Positions 16,812 through 26,774 of a stretch of DNA of 64,000 bases are shown in pieces. The position numbers and the translations under genes are program-made. Within the stretch, counting starts at the first letter, position 1. Each line of letters begins with the position of its first letter. The notes beneath the pieces are model-generated. The model was given only the letters and a program-made list of their open reading frames with translations. It ran no database searches and was not told where the DNA came from. The stretch comes from Bradyrhizobium sp. 170 (GTDB lineage: Bacteria; Pseudomonadota; Alphaproteobacteria; Rhizobiales; Xanthobacteraceae), in assembly GCF_023101085.1 (NCBI RefSeq), contig NZ_CP064703.1, positions 5,332,001 through 5,396,000 of the forward strand, read 5' to 3'.

Positions 16812-16967
16812 TTATGGCCTGCTGGCATCGGCGAAGATTATCATCGCATTGACCGCGACGCTAACGGTCAGAAGGACGCCGAGCAGCACGGCAGCGCGCT
16901 TGGACTTGCTCGATATCCAATCCGCCAAAAGGGCGCGCCGTTCCTGAACGACAACCTGCGCACACAT
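16812..16967 (-). CDS. small membrane protein, 51 residues
   Basis: A short gene with ATG 16967 preceded by GGAGAG at a 6-nt spacing. It encodes a charged N-terminus (MCAQVVVQERRALLADW) and one hydrophobic span (about residues 26-45, AAVLLGVLLTVSVAVNAMII). I recognise no family. It sits between the KdpD-like gene and the kup pair, all on the same strand, and could be an accessory peptide. Evidence is the ribosome site and membrane profile only. Confidence 0.45.
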   Translation of the reverse strand: MCAQVVVQERRALLADWISSKSKRAAVLLGVLLTVSVAVNAMIIFADASRP

Positions 16968-17213
16968 GACCCACTCTCCATCCAGTCCGGTCGCGATTTT
17001 CGACCGCACAAGAGAGATTGGCCCGCCGGCATATAGAATCGAGAGGACAAGCCGGCCGGCGGTATAGGAATGTCATAAAAATCCCGTGTCCGCTGATAAG
17101 CGGTGGCGGGTTCGTCTCCGATTGGCACTTTTCGGAACTGGCGCTATGCCCGCTTGAATCCGCGAATGCGCATCAAAGCATCGGCCGACGACCGGAATTT
17201 ACAGGTTCGGACC

Positions 17214-19139
17214 CTAGATCGTGACCTGCGTTCCCACTTCCACCACCCGCCCGGTCGGGATCTGGAAATAATCCGTGGCGTCGTTGGCGGATCGGCTGAG
17301 GCGGATGAACAGCAGGTCCTGCCAGCGCGGCATGCCCGAATGCGCGGCGGGCTTGAGCGCGCGGCGCGACAGGAAGAACGACGTCGACATGATGTCGAAC
17401 TGCCAGCCGAGCTTGCGGGCGATCGCCAGCGTCTTCGGCACGTTGGGCGATTCCATGAAGCCGAACTTCAGCGTCACCCGCGAGAAGGTCTCGCTGAGCT
17501 GCTCCATCCGCACCCGCTCGCCATCGTCGATCCGCGGCGTCGATGCGGTCTCGATGGTGAGGATGACGTTCTTCTCGTGCAGCACCTTGTAGTGCTTCAG
17601 GCTGTGCATCAGCGCCGTCGGCGCGCATTCGGGATCGGAGGTCAGGAACACGGCAGTGCCGGGCACCCGCTGCGGCGGGCGCTTCTCCAGCATCGCCACC
17701 AGATCGGCCAGCGGGAATTCCAGCTTGCGCGACTTCTCGAACAACAGCTTGCTGCCGCGACGCCACGTGTACATCAACAGCATCACGATGCCGCCCAGCG
17801 CCAGGGGCACCCAGCCGCCCTCGAACACCTTCAACAGGTTGGCCGCGAGGAAGGTGATGTCGAGGAACAAAAACGGCGCGATCAGGGCTGCGGCCGCGAT
17901 CGGCGACCATTTCCAGACGCGCCAAATCACGACAAAGCCCATCATGGCCGTGACCACCATGGTCCCGGTCACGGAGATGCCGTAGGCCGCGGCCAGCGCG
18001 CTCGACGAGCGAAACAGGACCACCAGCAGCATCACCGCAACAAACAGCAGCATGTTGATGCGCGGAATGTAGATCTGGCCGGAATGCGCTTCCGACGTAT
18101 GACGAATTTCGAACCGCGGCATCAGGCCGAGCTGGATCGCCGTACGCGTCAGCGAATAGGCGCCGGTGATGACGGCCTGGCTCGCGATCACGGTCGCCAT
18201 CGTCGCCAGCGCCACCATCGGGATCAGCGCCCAGTCCGGGAACATCAGGAAGAACGGATTTTCGATCGCCTTGGGATCGGCAATGAGAAGCGCGCCCTGC
18301 CCCAGATAATTTATCGCCAGCGAGGGCAGCACGATGAAGAGCCAGGCGGTCTGGATCGGCCGCTTGCCGAAATGGCCGAGGTCGGCATAGAGCGCTTCCG
18401 CGCCGGTGACAGCGAGAAACACCGCGCCGAGCGTAATGAAGCCGATCATGCCGTGATGGAGCATGAAGGAAACCGCGTGAAGCGGATTGAATGCCGACAG
18501 CACCTCGGGATGGAGCATGATCTGCGGCACGGCCGCGATCGCAATGACGGCGAACCAGACACACATGATCGGTCCGAAGAATGCGGCAACCCGCGCGGTG
18601 CCGTGGGACTGGACCGCAAACAGCGCAACCAGAATGACCAATGTCAGCGGCACGACATAGTGTTCGAAGGTCACTGTGACGAGCTTCATGCCTTCGATCG
18701 CAGACAATACCGATAGCGCCGGTGTCAGGACTGCGTCGCCGTAGAACAGCGCGCCGGAGATGATGCCGAGCAGCACGATCGCAGCCCCGCCCTTGGTGAC
18801 CGCCCGCTGCGCCAGCGCCATCAGCGCCAGCGTTCCGCCCTCGCCGTTGTTGTCGGCGCGCAGCAGGATGACGACGTATTTCAGCGTCACCACCACGATC
18901 AGCGCCCACAGGATCAGCGAGAGCACACCGAGCACGGCCTGCGGGCTGGCGGTACCCGCGTGCCCGCTGGCCGCGACAATGGCTTCGCGCAAGGCGTAGA
19001 GCGGGCTGGTGCCGATGTCGCCATAGACGACACCGATGCTGCCCAGCATCAGCGCCTTGAAGCCGGCAGTGGAATGCGCTTCCCCATGACCATTGGCCGC
19101 GGGCGTTTCCGCCGCGGTGACCGCACTTTCAGATGACAT
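17214..19139 (-). CDS. kup: Kup (TrkD) potassium uptake protein, copy 1
   Basis: A 641-residue low-affinity K+/H+ symporter of the KUP/HAK/KT family. The N-terminal signature [20 protein letters not shown] is intact, about 12 membrane spans follow, and a cytoplasmic C-terminal domain ends [10 protein letters not shown]. Start ATG 19139 (MSSESAV) is preferred over an upstream in-frame codon, which would only add a cysteine-containing leader. A second kup lies 155 bp upstream on the same strand. The two share the whole length and nearly identical last 30 residues, so they are tandem duplicates. Confidence 0.92.
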   Translation of the reverse strand: MSSESAVTAAETPAANGHGEAHSTAGFKALMLGSIGVVYGDIGTSPLYALREAIVAASGHAGTASPQAVLGVLSLILWALIVVVTLKYVVILLRADNNGEGGTLALMALAQRAVTKGGAAIVLLGIISGALFYGDAVLTPALSVLSAIEGMKLVTVTFEHYVVPLTLVILVALFAVQSHGTARVAAFFGPIMCVWFAVIAIAAVPQIMLHPEVLSAFNPLHAVSFMLHHGMIGFITLGAVFLAVTGAEALYADLGHFGKRPIQTAWLFIVLPSLAINYLGQGALLIADPKAIENPFFLMFPDWALIPMVALATMATVIASQAVITGAYSLTRTAIQLGLMPRFEIRHTSEAHSGQIYIPRINMLLFVAVMLLVVLFRSSSALAAAYGISVTGTMVVTAMMGFVVIWRVWKWSPIAAAALIAPFLFLDITFLAANLLKVFEGGWVPLALGGIVMLLMYTWRRGSKLLFEKSRKLEFPLADLVAMLEKRPPQRVPGTAVFLTSDPECAPTALMHSLKHYKVLHEKNVILTIETASTPRIDDGERVRMEQLSETFSRVTLKFGFMESPNVPKTLAIARKLGWQFDIMSTSFFLSRRALKPAAHSGMPRWQDLLFIRLSRSANDATDYFQIPTGRVVEVGTQVTI

Positions 19140-19293
19140 GGGACTTGCGCCTCGATTGCTTATTGCAACGCACAATTTGGAACGGCAGGGCTATACTCCC
19201 ACCGCGGACGCATAGGTTAGCTCGTATTCGGGCCTTTGATATGCGTCAAGCGCATAGATTGGAGAGGCTTACCCGAGGGATCTCTAAGGCCGA

Positions 19294-21192
19294 TCAGATA
19301 GTTACCTGAGTTCCGACTTCCACCACCCTCCCCGTCGGGATCTGGAAATAGTCGGTGGCGTCGTTCGCCGACCGGCTCATGGCGATGAACAGATGATCCT
19401 GCCATAGCGGCATGCCCGACTGCGCCGACGGCTTGAGTGACCGCCGCGACACGAAGAACGACGTCGCCATGATGTCGAACTGCCAGCCGAGCTTGCGCGC
19501 GATCACCAGCGCCTTGGGCACGTTCGGCGACTCCATGAAGCCGAAGCGCAGCCGCACCGTGGAAAACTTCTCGCTGATGGTCTCCATCTTGACGCGCTCA
19601 GACGGATCGACGCGCGGCATCTGGGCGGTTTCGATGGTCAGGATCACGTTGTGCTCGTGCAGCACCTTGTTGTGCTTGAGATTGTGCATCATCGCGGTCG
19701 GCACGAAGCTCGGATCGGAGGTCAAAAACACCGCCGTGCCCTTGACGATGTGGGGCGGACGCTTTTCCAGGCTCTTGATCAGATCCGCCAGCGGCACCTC
19801 GATGCGCCGCGTCTTGGCGGTCAGGATCGCCGCACCCCGGCGCCAGGTCCAGATCATCACCGCCACGGCAACGCCGAACAGCAGCGGCACCCAGGCGCCT
19901 TCCAACAGTTTCAGGAGGTTCGCAGCAAAGAAGCTCATGTCGACGACGACGAGGGGCAGGATCACGGCCGCCGCGGTGGCCGCGCGCCAGTTCCAGAGTT
20001 TCCAGATCACGACAAAGCCCATGATACCGTCGACCACCATGGTCGTGGAGACGGCGATACCGTAGGCCGACGCGAGACCGCTCGAGGTGCGGAACAATAG
20101 CACCAGCAGCACGACCCCGATCAGCAGCAGCCGGTTGACGCGCGGCAGGTAGATCTGGCCGGCATGCGCCTCCGAGGTGTAGCGCACCTCGAACCGCGGC
20201 AGCAGGCCGAGCTGCACCGCCTGGCGGATCAGCGAAAAGGCGCCCGTGATCACCGCCTGGCTCGCGATGACCGTCGCCGCGGTCGCGAGCACCACCATCG
20301 GCAACAGCAGCATTTCTGGAACCAGCCGGTAAAACGGATTTTGGACCGCCGCCGGATCGGCCAAGACCAGCGCGCCCTGCCCGAAGTAATTGATCAAGAG
20401 CGCCGGCATCACGAAATAGAACCAGCCGATCTGGATCGGCTTGCGTCCGAAATGGCCGAGGTCGGCATAAAGCGCCTCGCCGCCGGTCACGGCCAGAAAC
20501 ACCAAACCCATCGTCACCAGCCCGATGGTGCCGTGCGAAAGCATGAACTGGATCGCGTACCAGGGATTGATCGCGTAGAGCACAGTTGGATCGTCGCTGA
20601 TGTGGATCAGGCCCAAAATCGTCAGCGTTGCGAACCAGACCACCATAACCGGCCCGAAAAGCGAGGCGACGCGGGCGGTGCCGCTGCTCTGCACCGAGAA
20701 CAGAACGACCAGAATGAAGATCGTCAGCGGCACCACATAATGTTCGAGCGCGGGCGTGACGAGCTTGAGACCTTCGACGGCCGACAACACCGAAATCGCC
20801 GGCGTGATCATGGAATCGCCGATGAACATCGAGGCGCCGACCACACCGAGCGCCAGCAGAGGCCAGCTTCGCCGGCCCAACGCCCGCTGCCCCAGCGCCA
20901 TCAGGGAAAGTGTACCGCCCTCGCCGTTGTTGTCGGCGCGCAACAGCAGCAGCACGTATTTGGCCGTCACGACGATGAACAACGACCACAGGATCAGCGA
21001 GAGCACACCGAGCACGATGATGCGTGATACCGGCTGGCCTTCCGCCGCGTGCGTGACGGCCTCGCGGAACGCATACAGCGGCGAGGTGCCGATATCGCCG
21101 AACACGACGCCGATGCTCCCCAGCGTCAGGGCCCAAAAGCCAGAGGTGGCCTGCCCCTCATGGGCTTCGGTAGATGTGACGCTGACAGTCAT
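19294..21192 (-). CDS. kup: Kup (TrkD) potassium uptake protein, copy 2
   Basis: A 632-residue KUP family K+ symporter with the signature [18 protein letters not shown], about 12 spans and the C-terminal tail [10 protein letters not shown]. It is paralogous to the adjacent copy at 17214-19139; similarity is also obvious at DNA level near both 3' ends (17220-17290 and 19305-19375). Differences in the loops suggest the duplication is old. The 155-bp gap between the copies could hold a separate promoter. Confidence 0.92.
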   Translation of the reverse strand: MTVSVTSTEAHEGQATSGFWALTLGSIGVVFGDIGTSPLYAFREAVTHAAEGQPVSRIIVLGVLSLILWSLFIVVTAKYVLLLLRADNNGEGGTLSLMALGQRALGRRSWPLLALGVVGASMFIGDSMITPAISVLSAVEGLKLVTPALEHYVVPLTIFILVVLFSVQSSGTARVASLFGPVMVVWFATLTILGLIHISDDPTVLYAINPWYAIQFMLSHGTIGLVTMGLVFLAVTGGEALYADLGHFGRKPIQIGWFYFVMPALLINYFGQGALVLADPAAVQNPFYRLVPEMLLLPMVVLATAATVIASQAVITGAFSLIRQAVQLGLLPRFEVRYTSEAHAGQIYLPRVNRLLLIGVVLLVLLFRTSSGLASAYGIAVSTTMVVDGIMGFVVIWKLWNWRAATAAAVILPLVVVDMSFFAANLLKLLEGAWVPLLFGVAVAVMIWTWRRGAAILTAKTRRIEVPLADLIKSLEKRPPHIVKGTAVFLTSDPSFVPTAMMHNLKHNKVLHEHNVILTIETAQMPRVDPSERVKMETISEKFSTVRLRFGFMESPNVPKALVIARKLGWQFDIMATSFFVSRRSLKPSAQSGMPLWQDHLFIAMSRSANDATDYFQIPTGRVVEVGTQVTI

Positions 21193-21350
21193 GATGGAAG
21201 AGGAACGTTCTCGTCGTTGAATTGATCCGGGCGGCTATCGACGCTTCCGCGCTGCCTGTCAATCTCGGACAAGCATAGCACCGCGCGCGATGCGGAGCTT
21301 ACGCAAAGCCGATCGAAATAGTGGGGTGGTATTATGGTAGTTCCGTCGTC

Positions 21351-22178
21351 TTACGGCTTCAGGTTTGGCGGAAGCGGCGGATTTTCGCGCATCAATGTGA
21401 TGGTGACGCGACGGTTTGCCGGCAATGTCGGATCGTCGGGAAACAATGGCTGGCTGTCGGCCCTGCCGCCGACGGCGTAGATGTGGGATGACGGCAACCC
21501 CTCGCGTTCGAGGATCTGACGCACGACATTGGCGCGGTCCGCCGACAGATCGAACGCGCCATATTCGCCGCGCGCCGGCACGAAGCCGGCCGACGTGTGG
21601 CCGACAATTCTGACCCGCAGCGGTGTCGCCTTCAACGGCACGGCCAGTTTCTGGATCAGCCGGCGGGTGCGGTCATAGGGGACCTTGGAGCCGTCGGCGA
21701 ACATCGAGCGGCCATCCTGGTCGACGATTTCGAGATTGAGACCCTCTTTGGTTTCCTCGAACATGATGTGCTTGGACATTTCGGTCAGTTCCGGCATGTC
21801 CTGCAGCGCCTGGCGCAGTGAGGCCGAGGCGAGCGCGAACTCGCGATCGACCTTCAGGCGGGCACCCCATTCGCGCTGACGGTCCTTGTCGTCTGGCGTC
21901 GGGGTATTGGAGGAATCCTCGGGCGAAATATGCTCGACATTCTTCAGTTTCGGCCGCGTCGGCAGGCCGTCGGCTTCGACGATTCCCGAATATCTAGACT
22001 CGGTCTGCACGCCGAAGGCTTCGCGCATCGAGCCGGCGACGATCTTGAGCTTGGCGGAATCCTGGGTGGAGAATGCCACCAGCATCACGAAGAATGACAG
22101 CAATAGCGCCATCAGGTCCGCAAACGTCACGAACCAGCCGTGACCGCCATGCGCCTCTTCGCGTTTTTTCTTTGCCAT
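21351..22178 (-). CDS. motB: flagellar motor stator protein MotB
   Basis: A 275-residue MotB/PomB-like protein: short charged N-terminus, one transmembrane span with the proton-channel aspartate Asp21 (FADLMALLLSFFVML), a linker, and a C-terminal OmpA-like peptidoglycan-binding domain (VGHTSAGFVPARG...DLSADRANVVRQIL). It pairs with MotA, encoded 32 bp upstream, to form the stator. No other flagellar gene is nearby, so this is a detached stator locus. Confidence 0.9.
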   Translation of the reverse strand: MAKKKREEAHGGHGWFVTFADLMALLLSFFVMLVAFSTQDSAKLKIVAGSMREAFGVQTESRYSGIVEADGLPTRPKLKNVEHISPEDSSNTPTPDDKDRQREWGARLKVDREFALASASLRQALQDMPELTEMSKHIMFEETKEGLNLEIVDQDGRSMFADGSKVPYDRTRRLIQKLAVPLKATPLRVRIVGHTSAGFVPARGEYGAFDLSADRANVVRQILEREGLPSSHIYAVGGRADSQPLFPDDPTLPANRRVTITLMRENPPLPPNLKP

Positions 22179-22210
22179 ACTCTATGTCCGCGCCTGGATG
22201 CCGCCGCCGA

Positions 22211-22984
22211 TCAGGCCGGAGCCAGTTCGCCTTCTTCGTCGCGATGCTTTTCGGGCAGATAGGCCAACAGCATTTCGCGCACCAGCGCCGGGCTCTTGGA
22301 ATCGCGGATCATCAGGATGCCGTCGATGATCAGCGTGCGGTTGGTTTCCTCGTCGATCAGCTTGCCATGCAGCTTGTCGGCGATCGGCAGGCAGATCAGG
22401 TTGGCCACCAGCGCGCCGTACAGCGTCGCCAGCAGAGCCACGGCCATGAAGGGGCCGAGTTTCGACGGGTCCGACATGTTCGAGAACATCTGCACCATGC
22501 CGAGCAGCGTGCCGATCATGCCGAACGCCGGCGCGCAATCGCCGATCGCCCGATAGATCTTCGAACCCTCGTTCAGGTGCATCAGAAAGTTGTCCCGATC
22601 GCGCTCCATGTTGTCGCGGATGAATTCGAGATCGTAGCCGTCGGCGACGTAGCGGATGCCCTTGGCGAGAAAGGGCTCGTCGGTCTCGACTTTTTCCAGC
22701 CCGACCGGGCCCTGCTTGCGCGCGATTTCCGCGATGCGGGCCAGTTCGTCGACCAGATCGCGCGCCGAAAGACGGCTCATGGTGAAGGCGAATTTTGCAC
22801 CCAGCGGCATGCCATGGAGGATCGCGCTGAGCGGAAAACGGATCAGTGTCGCCGCGGTCGAGCCGCCGAAGATGATGATGACGGCGTGGATGTCGTAGAA
22901 CATCCGGAAGTCACCGCCCATCAGGATCAACGTCGAGAGGACGATGAAGCCGGCGACCAGGCCAACGAGCGTGGTGATATCCAT
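22211..22984 (-). CDS. motA: flagellar motor stator protein MotA
   Basis: A 257-residue MotA/PomA family protein with four spans and a large cytoplasmic loop. The conserved region GMIGTLLGMVQMF...GALVANLICLPIADKL lines the ion channel with MotB Asp21. ATG 22984 (MDITTLVG) is the start; the extra 24 upstream residues possible in frame are polar and unlike the family. A striking 12-bp inverted repeat lies 80-135 bp upstream (23065-23118) and may control this operon. Confidence 0.9.
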   Translation of the reverse strand: MDITTLVGLVAGFIVLSTLILMGGDFRMFYDIHAVIIIFGGSTAATLIRFPLSAILHGMPLGAKFAFTMSRLSARDLVDELARIAEIARKQGPVGLEKVETDEPFLAKGIRYVADGYDLEFIRDNMERDRDNFLMHLNEGSKIYRAIGDCAPAFGMIGTLLGMVQMFSNMSDPSKLGPFMAVALLATLYGALVANLICLPIADKLHGKLIDEETNRTLIIDGILMIRDSKSPALVREMLLAYLPEKHRDEEGELAPA

Positions 22985-23064
22985 TCTGAACTCCGACGCA
23001 TACGCGAACCACCGGCCGTCCTGGACGGTCGCGCCGCTCCATTCGGAGCCACGCAAGAGGCACC

Positions 23065-23118
23065 CTACGACCGCGCCATTAAAGAGGCGTAAAGGTTAAA
23101 CCTAAAGCGCGGTCGTAG
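23065..23118. promoter_or_regulatory. 12-bp inverted repeat enclosing a second palindrome, upstream of motA
   Basis: CTACGACCGCGC (23065-23076) and its exact complement GCGCGGTCGTAG (23107-23118) enclose 30 bp that contain AGGTTAAACCT (23093-23103). It lies between the Bug-protein stop and the motA start. It may end the upstream transcript or be an operator for motAB. Confidence 0.55.
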
Positions 23119-23175
23119 AATTGCGGGCCTGCGACCGCACTATCTCAAGGATTCGCTAACCATAGCGGTTGGCGC

Positions 23176-24144
23176 TCACTGCGCCTGCACGCCGATCCCG
23201 GCGGCCTTGATGATCGGCCACCATTTTTCGATCTCGGCCTTCTGGAAGGCGGCCAATCCTTCCGGCGTTTGCTGCGCACGGGGCGCGACGTCGAGGCCCA
23301 GTTCGGTAAAGCGCTTCTGGATCGCCGGATCGGCCAGTGCCTCCACCGTCGCGGCGTTGAGTTTGGCGATGACATCCTTCGGCGTGCCCTTTGGCGCCCA
23401 GAAGCCGAACCAGCCGGACATATAGAGGCCGGGCACGCCGGTCTCGTCCGCGGTCGGAATATCCGGCATCGAGGCCGAGCGCGTGGCCGAGAGATTGGCG
23501 AGCGCCTTGATCTTGCCGGCGCGGATTTGCGGCAGCGCTACCGCGCCCTGCACGACCAGCAGATCCACCGTGCCGGAGATCAGGTCGGTCATCGCAGGAC
23601 CTGCGCCGCGATAGGGAATGAACTGCACCTTCTGCCTGGTCAGGTTCTCGAACATCACGCCGGTGACGTTCGCCGCCGCGTTCTGGTTGACGAAATTGAT
23701 CTTGCCCGGGTTTTCCTTCATCCAGGCGACCAGTTCGGCAAGCGTGTTCGCCGGCAGGTCTTTCTTGGCGACCATGAGCTGGGGATTGTTCGAAACAAGT
23801 GCGATCGGCTCGAAATCCTTCTCGAGGTCGTAATCGAGCTTGTAGATGATGCTGCCGACATGGGTGTCCCACTGGCCGATGTCGAAGGTGTAACCATCGG
23901 GCGCGGCGCGGGCGACGCGCCCGACACCAATGCTGCCGCCGGCGCCGCCGACATTTTCGATCACGACAGACTGCCCGAGCGGAGCACGCATCCGCTCGGC
24001 CATGATCCGGGCGGCGGCATCGGTCGATCCGCCCGGGGGGAACGGCACCACCAGCGTGATCGGGCGGGAAGGATAGGTCTGCGCCTGCGCAGCCGCGCCG
24101 AAAGCCAGAAGCATCAGTGAAAGCGTCGTCAGAAGCCTCTTCAT
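23176..24144 (-). CDS. Bug-family (TctC-like) periplasmic binding protein
   Basis: A 322-residue secreted protein with signal peptide (to AAAQAQ) and the Bug/TctC signature YPSRPITLVVPFPPGGSTD at the mature N-terminus. Such proteins bind carboxylates or amino acids for tripartite tricarboxylate transporters, but they are often orphans, as here: no tctA or tctB gene is adjacent. The ligand is unknown. Confidence 0.88.
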   Translation of the reverse strand: MKRLLTTLSLMLLAFGAAAQAQTYPSRPITLVVPFPPGGSTDAAARIMAERMRAPLGQSVVIENVGGAGGSIGVGRVARAAPDGYTFDIGQWDTHVGSIIYKLDYDLEKDFEPIALVSNNPQLMVAKKDLPANTLAELVAWMKENPGKINFVNQNAAANVTGVMFENLTRQKVQFIPYRGAGPAMTDLISGTVDLLVVQGAVALPQIRAGKIKALANLSATRSASMPDIPTADETGVPGLYMSGWFGFWAPKGTPKDVIAKLNAATVEALADPAIQKRFTELGLDVAPRAQQTPEGLAAFQKAEIEKWWPIIKAAGIGVQAQ

Positions 24145-24193
24145 GACTCTCCCCCTCTATGTCGAAGCGCTCGGCACCCGCATCCGTTGCGGG

Positions 24194-24916
24194 CTAATTC
24201 AAATCAATCTTGGGAATACTCGCTTGGCTCAGCCGCTCCATGGAAGGAACGTTATACAATTCGGAGACGGTTTTCTGGTTCTTCTGATACAGCACCAGGA
24301 CTTTATCGTCGGCTATCTGCTGGACGGAGTAGAGCCGTTCAATGCCCTCAATCAATTTCCTGTAGTTGGCGCCGTCCACCGCGCTCGCCGCCAGCGAGAC
24401 GGCATCCTTGTCAGTCAACCGACTGTCACCATTCGAATCTCGCTCAACAACGACATGAACAACTCCCACGCCTGTGCGAGGCTCATCAGGCGAGATCCTC
24501 AACTTGCTGTACAATACCTGGCTGTCGATCATCAGCTGGCCGGTGCGTTCAAACAGCCACCTGCTCTCGTTCGTGGAGATGTTCAAGAACAAGAAGTTGA
24601 CGGCGTTTTGCTCACTGCGCTTTGAATAGTACAATGCGCTATAGGATTGTGCGCGGTAGAGAGGAACCCGGACATAGGGCGTGCCCGCGATGATGGTGGC
24701 GCTCCCGAGCGCAAATTCCTCCGATACGTTGTCCTTCTCGCCGACATTGACCACGTTGGTGACCCGACGCGATCGCGTTTCCTCCTTGAAAATTGTCGCG
24801 GCTGCGTAGAGGCCCAACAGAATACAAACAATCGCGGCTCCCGCGATTGCCAGCGCATTGAACCGCCAGACAAGTCTGAAGAAGCGACTTTCGCTTTGTG
24901 TCACAACCGTATCCAT
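24194..24916 (-). CDS. hypothetical protein with one N-terminal membrane anchor
   Basis: A 240-residue protein that I do not recognise. One transmembrane span (about residues 20-42) follows the start MDTVVTQSESRFF; the rest is a soluble domain, probably periplasmic, rich in beta-type segments. A stretch DSNGDSRLTDKDAV (about residues 156-169) resembles a calcium-binding EF-hand or dockerin-like loop. The frame is open far upstream, but that sequence is antisense to the RraA-like gene, so I start at ATG 24916. Confidence 0.7.
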   Translation of the reverse strand: MDTVVTQSESRFFRLVWRFNALAIAGAAIVCILLGLYAAATIFKEETRSRRVTNVVNVGEKDNVSEEFALGSATIIAGTPYVRVPLYRAQSYSALYYSKRSEQNAVNFLFLNISTNESRWLFERTGQLMIDSQVLYSKLRISPDEPRTGVGVVHVVVERDSNGDSRLTDKDAVSLAASAVDGANYRKLIEGIERLYSVQQIADDKVLVLYQKNQKTVSELYNVPSMERLSQASIPKIDLN

Positions 24917-24960
24917 TTGGTGGGCCTGCGCGCGCCGGCACTCGCCTGGCAACTGCCCGC

Positions 24961-25680
24961 TTAGTGGATCTCGGACGAGCGCTTCAGCGCTTCTTTGAGT
25001 TTTTCGAGCGTGAAGTCCGGGCTGCGCGCGATGTCCAGGATCGGCGTTTCGCGCCGGCCGCAGAGTTCGGCGGCTTCCGGTATCTTCGCCGCGATGTCGA
25101 CGGGGATCACGATGGCGCCGTGCTGGTCGGCGTGGATGAGGTCGTCGGAATGCACCGTCATGCCGGCGACGCGCACTTCGCCGCCCCAGTTTTCGGCATG
25201 GACCCAGGCATGCGACGGCCCGATCGAACCGGCCAGCGCCTGAAAGCCCGGCGCCCATTGCGGGATGTCGCGGATCGAGCCGTCGGTGATGACGCCGAGG
25301 CAGCCGAGCGCCTTGTGCACGTTGCTCTGCACCTCGCCCCAGAACGCGCCGTAGCCGACATCGGCGCCGTCGATATCCTGGATCACGGTGATGCGCGGGC
25401 CGAAGCCGGTGCCGACATATTCGTAATAGGCGATGCGGCGCTTCGCCTGCTCATCGGCTGGAAGGGTAGATTTGAGCACCGAGCGGATCGTCACGGTGCG
25501 GGCATAGCCGACCATGGGCGGCAAATCGGGAAACGGGCAGACCAGCGGCTTGGTGGTGTAGCCGATCAGGCGGCGTTCGGGCGCGACGATTTCCATCGCA
25601 TTGCAGATCGTCGGCGTGTCATAGCGCGCCAGCGCCTCGAGGACGGAAGCAGGCAGCGGGGCGGTAACGGCTTTGTTCAC
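24961..25680 (-). CDS. RraA-like / HMG aldolase family protein
   Basis: A 239-residue member of the RraA / 4-hydroxy-4-methyl-2-oxoglutarate aldolase family. The signature GVITDGSIRDIP carries the conserved Arg-Asp pair that binds substrate and metal, and the following acidic residues are kept. Family members cleave 4-carboxy-4-hydroxy-2-oxoacids or decarboxylate oxaloacetate; some only bind RNase E. This length and divergence fit the aldolase-like catabolic branch. Start is GTG 25680, with AGGAGA 9 nt upstream. Confidence 0.8.
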   Translation of the reverse strand: MNKAVTAPLPASVLEALARYDTPTICNAMEIVAPERRLIGYTTKPLVCPFPDLPPMVGYARTVTIRSVLKSTLPADEQAKRRIAYYEYVGTGFGPRITVIQDIDGADVGYGAFWGEVQSNVHKALGCLGVITDGSIRDIPQWAPGFQALAGSIGPSHAWVHAENWGGEVRVAGMTVHSDDLIHADQHGAIVIPVDIAAKIPEAAELCGRRETPILDIARSPDFTLEKLKEALKRSSEIH

Positions 25681-25810
25681 GGCGTTCTCTCCTGATTTTT
25701 CGGCCCGGCTCTTTGAGGCCGTACGTCGCCAAGCCCCTATAGCCGAGATCGGGGTAGAACCCAACTCGGCGGCGGCTCATGGCAGATATATCGGAGAGTG
25801 GCGAGGATGC

Positions 25811-26707
25811 TCAGTTCAGCCGCGACGGCCGTTCTTCCTCGGTATCGCCAGGGGCGGGCGAAAACGTCGCCGCCGGAGCTGACGGCGCGGTGGCCTCTGT
25901 CGCCGCAGCCGGCTGCGCGGCAAGGACCGCCTTGCGCTCATGGTCGCGATAGGACTTCCACCCCCAGGGCAGGCTCAGGAGGTAGAGCACCGAGCCGATC
26001 GACAGGATGTGCCAGGGATAGCCGATCAGGAGTGCGACGAAGAACACCACTGAGACGAAAACCGGCAGCACCATTTCCGGCGGCACCCGCATCCGCACCG
26101 TCTTGCCGGAAAAGACCGGCAGGCGCGACACCATCAGGAACGCGATGAGAAGTATATAGCCCGCGGTCAGCATCGCCGGCGGTTTCGGGACGCCGAGAAA
26201 CGCCAGATAGAACGGCAGCATCGCAAGGATGGCGCCGGCGGGCGCCGGCACGCCGGTGAAGTAATTCGCCGCAAAGGCAGGCTTGTTCGGATCGTCGATA
26301 CTGGCGTTGAAACGCGCCAGCCGCAGGCCGCCCGCGATCGCAAACACCATCGCCGCGATCCAGCCGCCATTGTTGAGTTCTTGCAGTTGCCAGAAATACA
26401 GCATCAGGCCGGGCGCGACGCCGAAATTGACGAAATCGGCAAGGCTGTCGAGCTCCGCGCCGAATTTCGATTGCCCCTTGATCATGCGCGCGACACGGCC
26501 GTCGACCCCGTCGAGGACGGCTGCGAATACGATGGCGGCAACCGCGAGTTCCATCCGCCCTTCGATCGACAGGCGGATCGCCGTCAACCCGGCGCAGATC
26601 GCGAGCAAGGTGATGACATTGGGCACCAGCATCCGCACCGGGATCGGGCGAAACCGGCGGCGGCGCAGTTCAGGGTATTTGGGATCGGGGGTCAGCATGC
26701 CTGCCAT
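25811..26707 (-). CDS. pssA: CDP-diacylglycerol-serine O-phosphatidyltransferase
   Basis: An integral membrane CDP-alcohol phosphatidyltransferase of about 298 residues. The family motif DG-x2-DG-x2-AR-x8-G-x3-D-x3-D is complete in the stretch beginning DGVDGRVARMIKG. It makes phosphatidylserine from CDP-diacylglycerol and serine. The C-terminus is an Ala/Pro-rich tail. The start is uncertain: ATG 26707 or 26698 both fit, with no strong ribosome site. The gene for the next pathway step, psd, lies immediately upstream on the same strand. Confidence 0.9.
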   Translation of the reverse strand: MAGMLTPDPKYPELRRRRFRPIPVRMLVPNVITLLAICAGLTAIRLSIEGRMELAVAAIVFAAVLDGVDGRVARMIKGQSKFGAELDSLADFVNFGVAPGLMLYFWQLQELNNGGWIAAMVFAIAGGLRLARFNASIDDPNKPAFAANYFTGVPAPAGAILAMLPFYLAFLGVPKPPAMLTAGYILLIAFLMVSRLPVFSGKTVRMRVPPEMVLPVFVSVVFFVALLIGYPWHILSIGSVLYLLSLPWGWKSYRDHERKAVLAAQPAAATEATAPSAPAATFSPAPGDTEEERPSRLN

Positions 26708-26774
26708 TATATAGCAATCGCCGGTCCGGTTCACCATTGGCGGCAGCCTGGCCATTTAGGCGGCCGGGGGGCGG

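Noticed and set aside
17103..18909. Long overlapping frames on both strands across the kup genes
   Set aside because: Both are out-of-frame or antisense to Kup, whose signature sequences are intact.
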